DNA of 38,766 nucleotides, from the NCBI GenBank assembly GCA_023255415.1, contig JALRIN010000029.1:1-38766 (forward strand). The letters run 5' to 3'. This stretch comes from Cypionkella sp. (GTDB taxonomy: Bacteria; Pseudomonadota; Alphaproteobacteria; Rhodobacterales; Rhodobacteraceae). Below, one piece after another: positions 14,692 to 22,145 of this stretch (its first letter is position 1; every line of letters starts with the position of its first letter). The notes beneath the pieces were generated by a model. It had not been told where the DNA came from. It did no database searches and worked only from the letters and a program-made list of their open reading frames with translations. The position numbers and the translations under genes were made by a program.

Positions 14692-15999
14692 ATGCTGAAG
14701 ACGCTGCGCAACCCGACCTTCCGCCATCTCTTTGCTGCTCAGATCGTGGCACTGGTTGGTACCGGCCTTGCTACCGTAGCACTTGGGCTTCTGGCCTGGC
14801 AGCTCGCAGGCGACAATGCTGGAGCCATTCTGGGCACAGCCTTGGCAATCAAAATGGTGGCTTATGTCACGCTCGCCCCTGTCGCCGCAGCCATCGCCGA
14901 ACGCCTGCCGCGTCGGGCGTTCCTTGTGACGCTGGACCTGATCCGCGCGGGAGTGATTGCTTGCCTGCCTTTCGTGGATCAGGTCTGGCAGATCTATGTG
15001 CTCATTTTCTTTCTTCAGGCCGCCTCAGCCGGCTTCACTCCAGCTTTCCAGGCGGTGATCCCGGATGTCTTGAAGGACGAAGATGACTATACCAACGCGC
15101 TGTCTCTCTTGCGTCTTGCCGAAGATATGGAACAGCTTGCGTCGCCGATTATCGCGGCGGCGTTGCTGACAGTCGTCAGCTTTCCCGTTCTGTTTGCGGG
15201 CACGGTGCTGGGCTTCATTGCCTCGGCGTTACTGGTCGTGACCGCGTCCCTGCCGGATCGGGTTAAGGGAGAGCCGGGTCATTTCTGGGCAGATGTGACC
15301 AAGGGCATCCGCATCTACGTCCTCACCCCTCGCCTGCGCGGATTGATGGTGATGGAGGCGGCTGTCGCTACCGCAGGTGCGATGGTCTACGTAAACACCG
15401 TGGTTCTGGTACAGGCGCACTTGGGGCTGGGTGAAGAGTTTGTGGCACTGGCCTTTGCGGGTTTTGGGGCTGGATCCATGCTGGCTGCCTTCCTCCTGCC
15501 GCGCATTCTTGACCGCTTGGCAGATCGCTCTGCGATGATTAGCGGGGCCGCATTGATGGTCGCGGGCGTGGCTTTGGTGCCACTGGTCGGCAGCCTGATC
15601 ACTCTAATCGCGCTTTGGGCCATTATTGGTTTTGGCTTTTCCCTGACGCAAACCCCCATTGGCCGGATCATCAACCGCTCTGCGCGTGAAGAAGACCGTG
15701 GCGCCGTCTTTGCCGCTCAATTCGCACTGTCGCATGCCTGTTGGCTTGTGACTTACCCGCTGGCAGGTTGGATCGGTGCCGGGGCAGGACTGACGACTGC
15801 TGCGCTCGTCCTCGCCGGGGTTGGCGCGCTTGGCCTGATCGCCGTGCTGCGCATCTGGCCGGGGCAGGATGCAAGCGAGTTGGTGCACGACCATCCGGAC
15901 TTGCCCCCTGATCACCCGCATCTTGCCGAACACGGTGCCCAACATGCCCATGCATTTGTAATCGACGACATGCATCGACGCTGGCCCGGCGCGGCCTGA
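14692..15999 (+). CDS. MFS metal exporter (NreB/NrsD-like) with His-rich C-terminal tail
   Basis: A 435-residue membrane protein with about 12 hydrophobic segments. It opens LKTLRNPTFRHLFAAQIVAL and has the MFS loop ERLPRRAFLVTLDLIRAG. The tail (about residues 398-435) is HDHPDLPPDHPHLAEHGAQH followed by AHAFVIDDMHRRW, a cytoplasmic metal-binding extension known from nickel exporters. The start is 1 bp after the repressor stop, so the two are co-translated and probably induced together. The tail is partly duplicated downstream at 16446-16577. Confidence 0.88.
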   Translation: MLKTLRNPTFRHLFAAQIVALVGTGLATVALGLLAWQLAGDNAGAILGTALAIKMVAYVTLAPVAAAIAERLPRRAFLVTLDLIRAGVIACLPFVDQVWQIYVLIFFLQAASAGFTPAFQAVIPDVLKDEDDYTNALSLLRLAEDMEQLASPIIAAALLTVVSFPVLFAGTVLGFIASALLVVTASLPDRVKGEPGHFWADVTKGIRIYVLTPRLRGLMVMEAAVATAGAMVYVNTVVLVQAHLGLGEEFVALAFAGFGAGSMLAAFLLPRILDRLADRSAMISGAALMVAGVALVPLVGSLITLIALWAIIGFGFSLTQTPIGRIINRSAREEDRGAVFAAQFALSHACWLVTYPLAGWIGAGAGLTTAALVLAGVGALGLIAVLRIWPGQDASELVHDHPDLPPDHPHLAEHGAQHAHAFVIDDMHRRWPGAA

Positions 16000-16001
16000 G
16001 C

Positions 16002-16430
16002 ATGATCGAGCCTGTCGGTTTGTTTCTTGCGGCCTTTGCGGCGGCCACGTTGATCCCGGCCCAATCAGAATTGGTGTTCGTTGCGCTGATCCTCGCTGCT
16101 GACCATCCAGTCTGGTTGCTCTTAGCTATGGCGACATTGGGTAACGTGCTCGGATCGACTGTGAATTGGGCCATGGGACGGTTCCTTATCCGCTTTGCGG
16201 ACCGCCGTTGGTTTCCGTTCTCCCAATCGCAGCTGGACCGAGCAACAGGTTGGTACGCTCGTTGGGGTTATTGGGGCCTTCTGGCTTCATGGGTTCCGGT
16301 AATAGGCGATCCGCTCACATTGGTTGCAGGCGTCCTACGCGAACCACTCTGGCGGTTCGTGCTGATCGTCACCTTTGCCAAAGGTGGCCGTTATCTGGTG
16401 CTGGCCGGGATCACGATGTCTTTTTATTGA
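16002..16430 (+). CDS. YqaA-family (DedA/SNARE-associated-like) inner membrane protein
   Basis: A 142-residue membrane protein, two bases after the exporter stop. Motifs are EPVGLFLAAFAAATLIPAQSE, LATLGNVLGSTVNW (seen here as MATLGNVLGSTVNWAMGR), RWFPFSQ and WVPVIGDPLTLVAGVLR, all typical of the YqaA branch of the DedA superfamily. It probably acts in membrane homeostasis or as an exporter-associated protein. It interrupts what looks like an ancestral exporter-DUF411 gene pair. Confidence 0.85.
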   Translation: MIEPVGLFLAAFAAATLIPAQSELVFVALILAADHPVWLLLAMATLGNVLGSTVNWAMGRFLIRFADRRWFPFSQSQLDRATGWYARWGYWGLLASWVPVIGDPLTLVAGVLREPLWRFVLIVTFAKGGRYLVLAGITMSFY

Positions 16431-16445
16431 TCGAGACTACGCTGA

Positions 16446-16577
16446 CACCCGGACTTGTCCCCTGATTACCCGCGTCTTGCCGAACATGACGCTCAACATG
16501 CCGATGCCATCGTGATTGACGACCTGCACCGTCGCTGGCACAAGACGGCTGGAACTCCCGAAAGCAAGGACCCATGA
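16446..16577 (+). pseudogene. Vestigial tail of a second MFS metal exporter
   Basis: The frame from CAC at 16446 to TGA at 16575 reads HPDLSPDYPRLAEHDAQHAD, then AIVIDDLHRRWHKTAG. It closely parallels the His-rich tail of the upstream exporter (HPDLPPDHPHLAEHGAQHAH, then AFVIDDMHRRW). The DNA is also similar by eye, mostly third-position differences. An in-frame stop at 16443 closes the upstream side. The TGA overlaps the start of the DUF411 gene, so this was once the 3' end of a coupled exporter gene. Confidence 0.75.
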
Positions 16578-17053
16578 CACCACTGTTGATCACACGCCGT
16601 GCCACCATTCTTGGCCTAGTCGCAACAATAGGGCTTGGGTTTCATCCATGCACCGCTTTGGCGACCACAACGGCCATCCGTGTTGTCAAAGACCCCAACT
16701 GTGGTTGCTGTTCAGCCTGGATAGAGTTTCTCGAAGCTGCGGGTTTCGTCGCCGAAGTCGATCTGCTCGACTTCGATGCTTTGCAGGCATATAAGGCGAC
16801 AAGCGGCGTCCCTCCCGAAATGTTTTCCTGCCACACGGCGCATGTAGGCGGCTATGTGATCGAAGGCCATGTACCGCCCGCTGATATCCGTCGGCTTCTG
16901 GCCGATCGCCCTGACGCGATTGGACTGTCTGTGCCCGGAATGCCCTATGGTTCCCCCGGCATGGGACCTGAAAACGAACGTGAAGCTTATACCGTTTACT
17001 TGATCCGCAAAGATGGCATCACTGAAGTCTTCGCCAGATATGACGCGGCCTGA
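16574..17053 (+). CDS. DUF411 exported metal-binding protein
   Basis: A 159-residue protein with a Tat-like or Sec signal (TRRATILGLVATIGLG, cleavage near TALA). The DUF411 signature KDPNCGCCSAWIEFLEAAGF has cysteines 43, 45 and 46. Downstream are the family blocks SCHTAHVGGYVIEGHVPPADI (only partly quoted), GLSVPGMPYGSPGM and YTVYLIRKDG. Related proteins occur in copper and silver resistance loci as periplasmic metal-binding proteins. It is the last gene of the plus-strand metal module. Confidence 0.9.
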   Translation: MTPLLITRRATILGLVATIGLGFHPCTALATTTAIRVVKDPNCGCCSAWIEFLEAAGFVAEVDLLDFDALQAYKATSGVPPEMFSCHTAHVGGYVIEGHVPPADIRRLLADRPDAIGLSVPGMPYGSPGMGPENEREAYTVYLIRKDGITEVFARYDAA

Positions 17054-17327
17054 GGGGGAACGCAACGCGCGGTCCAGCCTCTCTCGGTCGTACACCTGCG
17101 GATCCAAGATCCTTTTTTTGGCAATGAAGTGCAGAAAGGTTGCCAAGTGACTTCTGCCACTGGCATGCCGATTTAGCCACGCTGTAAAGACTATCCGTTT
17201 TCCGCCCTTTTCAGTCACCTGTGCTGTTTGCAGCATCGGTCGCTCCGGGTTAATACTTGCCGTCCGATGCACTGTCCTCCGATGTCTGCTTTGGCTCAGA
17301 ACTTATGACATATGTGCTCCAAAACAT

Positions 17328-17515
17328 GGACCGCTTTCGGGACCATTTTCCTCAAGGGGTTCCAGTTAAACCACGATAATCACAAGGAAACTCTAGCTGT
17401 TAGATTTCCTCTCCTGGGCACCACTTGTCGCAATGAAAGCCCTGTAACCTTAACTGGTTACGGGGTTTTTTCTTGTCTTGGGACCATTTTCGGGACCGCT
17501 TTCAGGACCACTTGG
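17328..17515. repeat. 12-bp imperfect repeats in two clusters (2 + 3 units)
   Basis: Adjacent units GGACCGCTTTC and GGGACCATTTTC lie at 17328-17350. GGGACCATTTTC, GGGACCGCTTTC and AGGACCACTTGG lie at 17480-17515. The consensus is GGGACCRYTTTC. Similar GGACCAAAA/GACCAAAA strings lie before the integrase at 38503, so these may be recombinase arm-type sites. That role is inferred. Confidence 0.55.
17436..17471 (+). terminator. Intrinsic terminator-like hairpin
   Basis: CCCTGTAACC and GGTTACGGGG pair over 10 bp (one G-T pair) around a 6-nt loop. T6 follows on the plus strand. It lies between the two repeat clusters; no plus-strand gene immediately upstream is evident. Confidence 0.65.
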
Positions 17516-18135
17516 GTCAGAAACTGGTCCAAGATCGTCAGGTCTGAAGAGGCATTTTCGCTTGCCTCAGCCTAGGTTGGGAGGGAAACTCTCGAGCATG
17601 GAGAACGCCAAGTCGTGGGTGTTTTCATCACATTCAGGTCGACGGGACAATCGGCAGAATAGCAACCAATCGCAGGACAGGGACTGGCGCGTTACCGCCA
17701 TCCGAAGCCCGAGTAGCCTTGCCTTAGGCCGCAACATTTATTGGGCAAAAATGCCCGTATCAGAGGTCATTTAGGGTTGACGAGGTGACTATTTCTCGCG
17801 CCGATTTCGCGCGGCGTATGTGCTTCAAGATTTTGTCGACTTATTGCAATTAAGTAGAGCCACAGGCCAGATCGAAGGACGAGATGTTTCAGAAAGTTTC
17901 TGGCGGCAGTGTTTATTTTATGCTTTGATGCCAGACAGTTAGATGCCTAACGTTGAAATCTTGGAATCAATTTTCATGTCAAAGACCCTTTATAGGATGT
18001 GATTTCGATGGGTTGAGGAAGAACAACTGGTTAACTATGTTGAAAGTCACGCTGCAAGCGGTGATATCATATCATTAGGATGGTAAATGAATTCATCATC
18101 GTAAATTGCTTACCAAATAGAAGAGTTTTTTGTAG

Positions 18136-19281
18136 ATGCCTAAAGAACTCAAACGGAAATTTGCAAACATCTTTTTGGCACTGCCTCATTGGGCGAGGCG
18201 CATATTATCTGCATGTCACGTTGGTAGACATATATTAGCCCTACGTGACGCACTCTATATCTCTGAGGATTTGAAATATTTCCCACCCGCTGCACGTGAA
18301 CTTCGCATCCGATATCTGCTCAGAGATTTTATAGGTGGCCGCCCAATCGGTAGTAATATACCTGGATTTTTTCCTTTTATGGCAAAAAACTATATTTGGA
18401 CAGATTTTCCTGATTTTGAATACAGGGCCAACAAAGCCCCAGATGAAACTGTATTTGACGTCATAAATCCATCCTGCAGGATGCCGCAATCACATAAGAT
18501 CTCGTTAGCACTGCATATTCATGCGTATTATCTTGATGGTATCATTGATATAAAGAATCTAATTCTACTCAACAAAAATCTTCCGGATATCTTTGTGACA
18601 GGGCCGAATGTGAATAAAAAATTAATATTAGATTTATTTCGGGACTATCCAAAGAATTTTACTTTTTATCCGTGCGAGAATATTGGTCGAGATATTGTTC
18701 CATTTTTACAAGTTTTGCCTAAATTGACAGATAATTATGACTTAATTGGACATATTCACGTCAAAAAATCTCTAGACCAGTGCTCCACCGATTTTGCAAA
18801 CAGCTGGTCAACTTATCTTTTAGAATCCGTCATTGGAACGAGTGATGGTGATGGCTGTGCAATTGATAGTATTGTGAATGACTTTGAAAATCGCTCCCCC
18901 CGTCCAGCATTATATATACCCGATATGACAGATTTTTTGGGGTGGGGCGCAAACCTATCACATGCGCTAAATTTAGCGCCAAAATTTGGTTTGACGGATC
19001 TTCCCGATAAATTTTTATTCTCTACTGGCACTATGTTCTGGGGTTCTGCGGCATATCTTTCAAGCTTTCAGAACATTAATCTAGACTGGAATGAATTGGC
19101 GTCTGAACCATTACCTCATGATGGAACTATTTTACATGCAATTGAAAGACTTTTTGGCGCGGTTGCCGTGGCGCACAAAGAAAAAATAGTTATTGTGTCT
19201 GCTTCTGAAAAACCTTTTGTGCTGTCCGAAAAGGTTATGAAATTATGTGCCCTTCAGGATCGTCAGGGTCTAGCTCGATGA
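18136..19281 (+). CDS. RgpF-family (rhamnan synthesis F) polysaccharide protein
   Basis: A 381-residue protein. The region from about residue 120 has the RgpF/DUF754 pattern: ISLALHIHAYYLDGIIDI, PDIFVTGPNVNKK, FYPCENIGRDIVPFLQVL, DLIGHIHVKKS, and the late FSTGTMFWGSAAYLSS with LPHDGTILHAIERLFG. Such proteins act in glycosylation of cell-surface rhamnans or O-antigens; GRD and HDG may belong to the active site. The gene is visibly richer in A and T, including third positions, than its neighbours. It stands alone without other polysaccharide genes, which points to horizontal acquisition. Confidence 0.8.
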   Translation: MPKELKRKFANIFLALPHWARRILSACHVGRHILALRDALYISEDLKYFPPAARELRIRYLLRDFIGGRPIGSNIPGFFPFMAKNYIWTDFPDFEYRANKAPDETVFDVINPSCRMPQSHKISLALHIHAYYLDGIIDIKNLILLNKNLPDIFVTGPNVNKKLILDLFRDYPKNFTFYPCENIGRDIVPFLQVLPKLTDNYDLIGHIHVKKSLDQCSTDFANSWSTYLLESVIGTSDGDGCAIDSIVNDFENRSPRPALYIPDMTDFLGWGANLSHALNLAPKFGLTDLPDKFLFSTGTMFWGSAAYLSSFQNINLDWNELASEPLPHDGTILHAIERLFGAVAVAHKEKIVIVSASEKPFVLSEKVMKLCALQDRQGLAR

Positions 19282-19509
19282 AATAGACCTCCGTTATCTG
19301 TAAATGCGAGACATCCTTCAGCCAAGTCTCGTCACAACTCGAACAGCTTTTTAAAGCAACTTTTGTTACATGATGCTGGCCAGATACCAAGAGATGCGCT
19401 GTTGCTTCACAGAATGTCGCAAAGCCATTCGCAAAGTTTGCGTGCCTCGGTTATGAAAAACCGCAAACCGCCGGTTGCCATGATAAAGCTGCAAGAAGGT
19501 TTTGGAGCG

Positions 19510-20001
19510 ATGAAGAAAATAGGTCTGGATAGCACCGATCTTCGCATTCTGAGTGCGGTGCAGCAGCATGGCCAAGTCAGCAAAGCCAAACTCTCAGAAC
19601 TTGTGAATATCTCTGCGACCGCCTGTTGGGCCCGTTTGGATCGTTTGAAAACGGCCGGGTTTATTCGCGGCTATCATGCCGATATTGCGCTGGAGCAGAT
19701 TGTTGATTTTACCCAAGTTGTCGTCACGCTTTCGCTGACCCATCACCGTAAGGCAGATTTTGATCGCTTCGAGAGCTTTATCCGGGGTTTGGACGACATC
19801 ACCGATTGCATCGCCACAGGGGGTGGAATGGATTATGTCTTTGAAGTGATAACACCCAATCTTGCGGCGTTTCAAACCTTGATGGAAACGATGCTTGCGG
19901 CCGAATTGGGGATTGATCGCTATATGACCTACATTGCCACACGCAGGGTCAAATCAAGCAAGCCGAACCTTGCAAGACTGATCGCGAAACCGCGTGCTTG
20001 A
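19510..20001 (+). CDS. Lrp/AsnC-family transcriptional regulator
   Basis: A 163-residue regulator. The N-terminal helix-turn-helix is LDSTDLRILSAVQQHGQVSK and LSELVNISATACWARLDRLK. The C-terminal RAM-type ligand domain includes VVVTLSLTHHRKADFDRFES, ITDCIATGGGMDYVFEVI and TYIATRRVKSSKP. I chose the ATG at 19510, which begins at the canonical Lrp N-terminus; the frame is open further upstream. It faces the DmdA-like operon with a 152-bp gap and is the likely regulator of it, responding to an amino acid or pathway intermediate. Confidence 0.9.
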   Translation: MKKIGLDSTDLRILSAVQQHGQVSKAKLSELVNISATACWARLDRLKTAGFIRGYHADIALEQIVDFTQVVVTLSLTHHRKADFDRFESFIRGLDDITDCIATGGGMDYVFEVITPNLAAFQTLMETMLAAELGIDRYMTYIATRRVKSSKPNLARLIAKPRA

Positions 20002-20153
20002 TGGCATCTGACTGATTAGACGGTTTCTGTTGGCAAAACTGTCCGAATCTTTGGCGCCTTGCGCATTTTCAGTCCACCTTGCCACGACAGATCGTCGTAG
20101 ATGTTGTCCAGAGTTCAGGCCAATCTGGCCATCGGGAAACAGGGGCGAAGACT

Positions 20154-21311
20154 ATGACGCAGGCAGATGATTTCGGTTTTGGCACGCAAATTCGCAAGTC
20201 GCCCTATTTTGACGCCACGCTGCGTTGGGGGGCCAGGGGGTTTTCGGTTTACAACCACATGTATATCCCGCGCGATTTTGGAAATCCTGAGCAGAATTTC
20301 TGGAACCTTGTGAACGATGCGATCCTTTGCGATGTCGCGGTCGAGCGCCAGGTCGAAATCACCGGGCCGGATGCGGCAAGATTTGTGCAAATGCTGACCT
20401 CGCGCGATCTTTCCAAGATGGCGGTAGGACAGTGCAAATATATTCTGATCACCAATGCCGCGGGGGGGCTGCTGAATGACCCGATCTTATTGCGTTTGGG
20501 GCAGAACCATTTCTGGATCTCTTTGGCTGACAGCGACATTTTGCTTTGGGCGCAGGGCGTGGCGGTGCATGCCGGGTTGGATGTGACGATTGACGAACCC
20601 GATGTCTCGCCTTTGCAATTGCAGGGGCCGAAATCAGGCAAGATCATGCAGGCGCTGTTTGGCGACAGCATTCTGGATCTGAAATACTACTGGCTGCGAG
20701 AGCTTGAACTTGACGGAATGCCGCTGCTGGTGTCGCGCACGGGTTGGTCAAGCGAGCTGGGCTACGAGATCTATCTGCGCGACGGTGCCCATGGCGATGC
20801 GCTGTGGGAAAGGATCATGGCGGCAGGCGCGCCCTTTGGTCTAAAGCCCGGCCATACCTCTTCAATCCGGCGGATCGAGGGTGGCATGCTGTCTTATCAC
20901 GCCGATGCCGACGCAAAAACCAACCCATTCGAGCTGGGGCTGGACCGTTTGGTGAACCTTGATATCGAGGCGGATTTCATCGGCAAAGCGGCCTTGCGCC
21001 AGATCAAAGCGCAGGGGCCAAGCCGCAAACAAGTCGGCCTGATCCTTGATGGCGCGCCTTTGCAGGGGCCGAACACCGCCTTCTGGCCACTGCAAAAAGA
21101 CGGCGTGACCATTGGCAAGGTGACCTCGGCGATCTATTCGCCGCGTCTTGAAAACAACATTGCGCTGGCGATGATTGCGTCGGAATATGCCGGCCTTGGC
21201 ACGCAGCTGACGGTTCTTACCAAGGCTGGCGCGCGGGGCGCCAAGGTTGTTGAACGGCCGTTCTATGACCCGAATAAGACAATCGCCGCCACTGGAAACA
21301 GCTTTCTGTAA
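20154..21311 (+). CDS. DmdA-like GcvT-family THF-dependent methyltransferase (DMSP demethylase-like)
   Basis: A 385-residue GcvT-fold protein (folate-binding aminomethyltransferase family). Segments SVYNHMYIP, ERQVEITGPDAARFVQ, GGLLNDPILLRLG, HFWISLADSDILLW, EPDVSPLQLQGPKSGKIM and RTGWSSELGYEIYL parallel marine dimethylsulfoniopropionate demethylase DmdA more than GcvT proper. It would transfer a methyl group to tetrahydrofolate. The start at 20154 follows AGGGGCGAAG. Next to a hydratase and an acyl-CoA ligase it suggests DMSP or related methylated-substrate degradation. A dimethylglycine- or sarcosine-type substrate is an alternative, since many DmdA relatives are uncharacterised. Confidence 0.7.
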   Translation: MTQADDFGFGTQIRKSPYFDATLRWGARGFSVYNHMYIPRDFGNPEQNFWNLVNDAILCDVAVERQVEITGPDAARFVQMLTSRDLSKMAVGQCKYILITNAAGGLLNDPILLRLGQNHFWISLADSDILLWAQGVAVHAGLDVTIDEPDVSPLQLQGPKSGKIMQALFGDSILDLKYYWLRELELDGMPLLVSRTGWSSELGYEIYLRDGAHGDALWERIMAAGAPFGLKPGHTSSIRRIEGGMLSYHADADAKTNPFELGLDRLVNLDIEADFIGKAALRQIKAQGPSRKQVGLILDGAPLQGPNTAFWPLQKDGVTIGKVTSAIYSPRLENNIALAMIASEYAGLGTQLTVLTKAGARGAKVVERPFYDPNKTIAATGNSFL

Positions 21312-21332
21312 CGTTCGAAAAGGCTCTAACCC

Positions 21333-22145
21333 ATGCAAAACGCCGTTCAGGACAGCGCTATCCTTCTGCAAGAGATCGAGGATGACGGCGTTTTGCGTCT
21401 AACCCTGAATGATGTAAAACGGCGCAATGCGCTGTCAGAGGCGATGATGGCCGCCCTAAGCACTGCTCTTGCAGCGGCGGGCAGCAATCCCGCCGTGCGG
21501 GTGGTTGTGTTGGCCGCCAAGGGGCCTGCGTTTTGCGCCGGCCATGATCTAAAGGAAATGACGGCAGCGCGGGCCCAAACCGATCGGGGCCGCGCCTATT
21601 TTACCAAGGTTCTGGCCAATTGCTCGGGCCTTATGCAGGCGATTGTGCATTGCCCCAAGCCGGTGATCGCCGAAGTCACCGGCATTGCAACGGCGGCAGG
21701 CTGTCAATTGGTGGCTAGCTGCGATCTTGCGATTGCGGCCGATTCTGCGCAGTTCAGCACGCCGGGGGTGCATATCGGCCTGTTCTGCTCGACCCCCATG
21801 GTGGCGCTGTCGCGCAATGTTGCAGACAAACACGCGATGGAAATGCTGCTGACCGGCGAGATGACTTCGGCCGCGCGGGCCGCCGAAATCGGGTTGATCA
21901 ATCGCGCCGTTGCTGCGGACGATTTGCGCGACGCGACCAGGGCGCTTGCGCGCAAGATAGCTTTGAAATCCAGCATGACACTGGCGACAGGCAAGCGCGC
22001 TTATTATGCGCAGCGCGAGATGGGGCTGTCTGACGCCTATGCCTATGCCTCGGCTGTCATGGTCGACAATATGCTGACGCTTGATGCCGAAGAAGGCATT
22101 GGCGCCTTTATCGAAAAGCGCGCGCCAAAATGGCAGGATGTCTGA
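21333..22145 (+). CDS. Enoyl-CoA hydratase/isomerase (crotonase) family protein
   Basis: A 270-residue crotonase. The oxyanion-hole region AFCAGHDLKEM and AEVTGIATAAGCQLVASCDLAIAAD are conserved. FSTPGVHIGLFCSTP resembles ECHDC3-like members more than classical hydratases. The second catalytic Glu usual in hydratases is not obvious at GLFCSTP, so the reaction is uncertain. If the operon handles DMSP, it could play the methylthioacryloyl-CoA hydratase (DmdD) part, but it is not an obvious DmdD. It is 21 bp after the methyltransferase and overlaps the ligase start by 8 bp. Confidence 0.88.
   Translation: MQNAVQDSAILLQEIEDDGVLRLTLNDVKRRNALSEAMMAALSTALAAAGSNPAVRVVVLAAKGPAFCAGHDLKEMTAARAQTDRGRAYFTKVLANCSGLMQAIVHCPKPVIAEVTGIATAAGCQLVASCDLAIAADSAQFSTPGVHIGLFCSTPMVALSRNVADKHAMEMLLTGEMTSAARAAEIGLINRAVAADDLRDATRALARKIALKSSMTLATGKRAYYAQREMGLSDAYAYASAVMVDNMLTLDAEEGIGAFIEKRAPKWQDV

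Larger units (their letters stand above)
17054..18135. other. 1.1-kb region without convincing genes; probable recombination scar
   Basis: I find no supported gene. A minus-strand frame (about 17054-17272) has a protein-like composition but no recognised family. Contents are 12-bp repeats at 17328-17350 and 17480-17515, a terminator at 17436-17471, and CCTGGGCACCA at 17413-17423, which resembles the acceptor end of a tRNA. The segment 17780-18135 is AT-rich and leads into the RgpF-like gene. Confidence 0.5.

Noticed and set aside
17413..17423. tRNA gene ending in CCTGGGCACCA
   Set aside because: No cloverleaf can be formed upstream; only the 3' end resemblance exists, so it is at most an att remnant.
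17312..17575. 87-codon plus-strand frame
   Set aside because: It spans the 12-bp repeats and the terminator, and its FGTIFGTAF pattern simply translates the repeats.
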